Part shown: positions 7,243 to 8,528 of the stretch, piece after piece
Layout of the letters: the number at the start of each line of letters is the position of its first letter
How positions within the stretch are numbered: the first letter of the stretch is position 1
Source of the DNA: Gemmatimonadota bacterium
GTDB lineage: Bacteria; Gemmatimonadota; Gemmatimonadetes; Palauibacterales; Palauibacteraceae
Length of the DNA: 8,528 bases
Direction of reading: 5' to 3'
NCBI GenBank assembly: GCA_016649455.1
Contig: JAENXO010000092.1
Location: 1 to 8,528 of the forward strand
Position numbers and translations under genes: made by a program
The notes under the pieces: model-generated
Told to the model about the DNA's origin: nothing
Database searches by the model: none
Seen by the model: the letters and a program-made list of their open reading frames with translations, nothing else

Positions 7243-8519
7243 TCCGGCCTCGGGCAACCGGAGGAATCGAAGTGCCCGTTCACGTCATCCACCTCCTCGG
7301 AGAGTCTGTCGAACTCCAGCGCGGGCTCGGAACCCGGTTCTGCGCCAAGTCGCGAACGCATGGCCACGAACCGGATAAACGATGCATCAACCACGCCATA
7401 GCCCGTCGTGAGCAGGTCGCACCCGATTCGGCCGAGATCGAAGTCCCGGCCCCGTTCCTCATAACTGTCGATCGCGGTCCGCAATTCCGCGGCGAGTTCC
7501 CGATACCGCGTCAAATCGGGTGAAACCGTCGGTCGTGTGGGGCGCTGCATCGCCGGTCTCGTCACGGGAGTCGGCGTATTGGACTGCAATCCCAGGAAGG
7601 CGAGAAGCGCGACCAGCCCGAGAATCGCGACCGCCGTGAGGACCGACGTCCACGAGGCGATCTTGCCCCGAGGAGCCACGGGCCGGGAGTCGGACGACTC
7701 GGGAGGAATGACGACCGAGACCGCAGGAGACACTGAACCGGACCGCGCGCCGGACGGTTTTCCCGACGGTGCACCTGCCGGCGGAAACACCACGGAGTCC
7801 CGCTCCGGCACCCGAAGCCCGGGAACGGAATCTTTCTGCCGGATCTCGTAATTCGTCCAGTCGAGCGCGCTTCGGCCAGACATGCTCTCGTCGTCGGACG
7901 CAATCTCCCAGAACGCGGCAGCGTCCGGCGATTTGCGCCCCGACTCCTGAGACCCGGGTCGGAACACGCTCCCCAACGGCCGGGTCTCGTCCGGCACGAA
8001 CAGGACGCAGCATTGCCAGGCTTCATTGAAGTACCGGCGATTTGCGTCCATGTCTCCTTCGGACAACAGCAGGCCGAGCAGTCGGTGGCTGTGGTACCAG
8101 CCCACGAGGACACCGGGGTGCCGGCGGAATTCCGGCTGCGCGTCCGCCCAGGCACGGAGCAGATAGGCGCCCGGCGCTTCCTCGACGAATTCTTCGCCGG
8201 CCGGCAGCGCCCGATCCACGAGTGCGTAGTGCACCCCCGAAGTCGGGCAGCGGTGCAGTCGGCCGAGCAGGAATCCGAACCGCGACTCCCGTGGATCGCC
8301 CGTCGCGTGGCGGGCCATCTCGGTGAGGACAGCCCGTTGGAATACGAGCTCGTAGGGTCCGTCCGGGGTCGGCGGCTCAGGAGTGGGACTTCTCCTGGGG
8401 ATCCAGAGTACGGCGCGGTCGACAGGAAACGGGGCCCGAACATGAATGTCCCGGCTTTCAGCCGTCGCGCCGGGCCTGCCGCGCCCGGCATCCCGCAGAG
8501 ATACCGATCGATCGTTCAC
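7239..8519 (-). CDS. Membrane-anchored JAB/JAMM (MPN) domain protein
   Basis: A 426-residue protein. Residues about 54-180 form a JAB1/MPN/Mov34 domain with a complete JAMM zinc motif: Glu78 in ESRFGFLLG, then H143-S-H145, seven residues, S153, two residues, D156. This predicts an active zinc isopeptidase or peptidase rather than a structural MPN protein. A Ser/Pro/Arg-rich linker (about 190-285) leads to one hydrophobic helix (about 287-311). The Arg/Lys before the helix predict a cytoplasmic JAMM domain and an extracytoplasmic tail of about 115 residues, helical, with C367 and C422. The tail end overlaps the next gene as ATGA, so the two are probably made together. The GTG at 8519 is a provisional start: the frame stays open to the window edge and only 9 upstream bases are visible, with no clear ribosome binding site. 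The substrate is unknown; JAMM relatives remove ubiquitin-like proteins or process sulfur-carrier proteins. Domain identity is firm, role unknown. Confidence 0.85.
   Translation of the reverse strand: MNDRSVSLRDAGRGRPGATAESRDIHVRAPFPVDRAVLWIPRRSPTPEPPTPDGPYELVFQRAVLTEMARHATGDPRESRFGFLLGRLHRCPTSGVHYALVDRALPAGEEFVEEAPGAYLLRAWADAQPEFRRHPGVLVGWYHSHRLLGLLLSEGDMDANRRYFNEAWQCCVLFVPDETRPLGSVFRPGSQESGRKSPDAAAFWEIASDDESMSGRSALDWTNYEIRQKDSVPGLRVPERDSVVFPPAGAPSGKPSGARSGSVSPAVSVVIPPESSDSRPVAPRGKIASWTSVLTAVAILGLVALLAFLGLQSNTPTPVTRPAMQRPTRPTVSPDLTRYRELAAELRTAIDSYEERGRDFDLGRIGCDLLTTGYGVVDASFIRFVAMRSRLGAEPGSEPALEFDRLSEEVDDVNGHFDSSGCPRPE
7248..7251 (-). promoter_or_regulatory. Ribosome binding site deciding the start of the exported protein
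   Basis: GAGG on the minus strand lies 5 nt before the ATG at 7242, within the last codons of the upstream JAMM gene. It supports the ATG, which begins the signal peptide as MKRAW, over the in-frame TTG at 7257. Confidence 0.5.
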
Positions 8520-8528
8520 TCGACTACC

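Noticed and set aside
8505..8514. Short perfect palindrome CGATCGATCG near the start of the JAMM gene
   Set aside because: Ten bases made of a repeated CGAT unit is easily expected by chance in a GC-rich genome, and it lies within the coding start with no other operator feature.

Overview
The window is a GC-rich bacterial segment in which all five recognisable genes lie on the minus strand. Reading in the direction of transcription (right to left), they are: a membrane-anchored JAB/JAMM (MPN) metalloprotease-like protein (8519-7239); a large exported protein with Ig-like domains, TPRs and a predicted outer-membrane barrel (7242-4891); imuA (4773-4054); imuB (4057-2651); and dnaE2/imuC (2678 to beyond the left edge). 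The outer-membrane protein implies a diderm host. High GC, an imuA-imuB-dnaE2 cassette, and the style of the exported protein fit a phylum such as Gemmatimonadota or a related soil or sediment lineage. That placement is an inference from general familiarity, not shown by a marker gene.

Region 1 (about 4773 to 1) is the mutasome cassette for damage-induced translesion synthesis: a RecA-like ImuA with an intact Walker A, a Y-family-like ImuB, and the error-prone C-family polymerase DnaE2. The genes are packed for translational coupling: imuA/imuB overlap as ATGA, and dnaE2 probably starts 28 nt inside imuB. Three things depart from the usual form. dnaE2 carries an in-frame insertion of about 50 codons built around a 76-bp hairpin-forming palindrome (1800-1875). 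Its PHP domain has lost several expected metal ligands. ImuB appears to lack roughly the first 50-60 residues of the polymerase-like palm/fingers region.

Region 2 (4774-4890) is the only intergenic gap, about 117 bp. It holds a perfect 11-bp inverted repeat with a 7-nt loop, a weak sigma70-like promoter candidate and a direct repeat with an 11-bp period just upstream of imuA, which is a candidate damage-response operator.

Region 3 (4891-8519) is a two-gene unit joined by an ATGA overlap. The first product is a predicted cytoplasmic JAMM peptidase domain followed by one membrane helix and a small extracytoplasmic tail. The second is a secreted protein with a two-cysteine helical module, about three Ig-like domains, TPRs and a beta-barrel. 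I know of no named system with this pair. It is the part most likely to belong to something undescribed, and the genes to the right of the window are needed to judge it.

No tRNA, rRNA, CRISPR array, transposase or integrase is visible. No stretch longer than about 300 bases lacks a gene.
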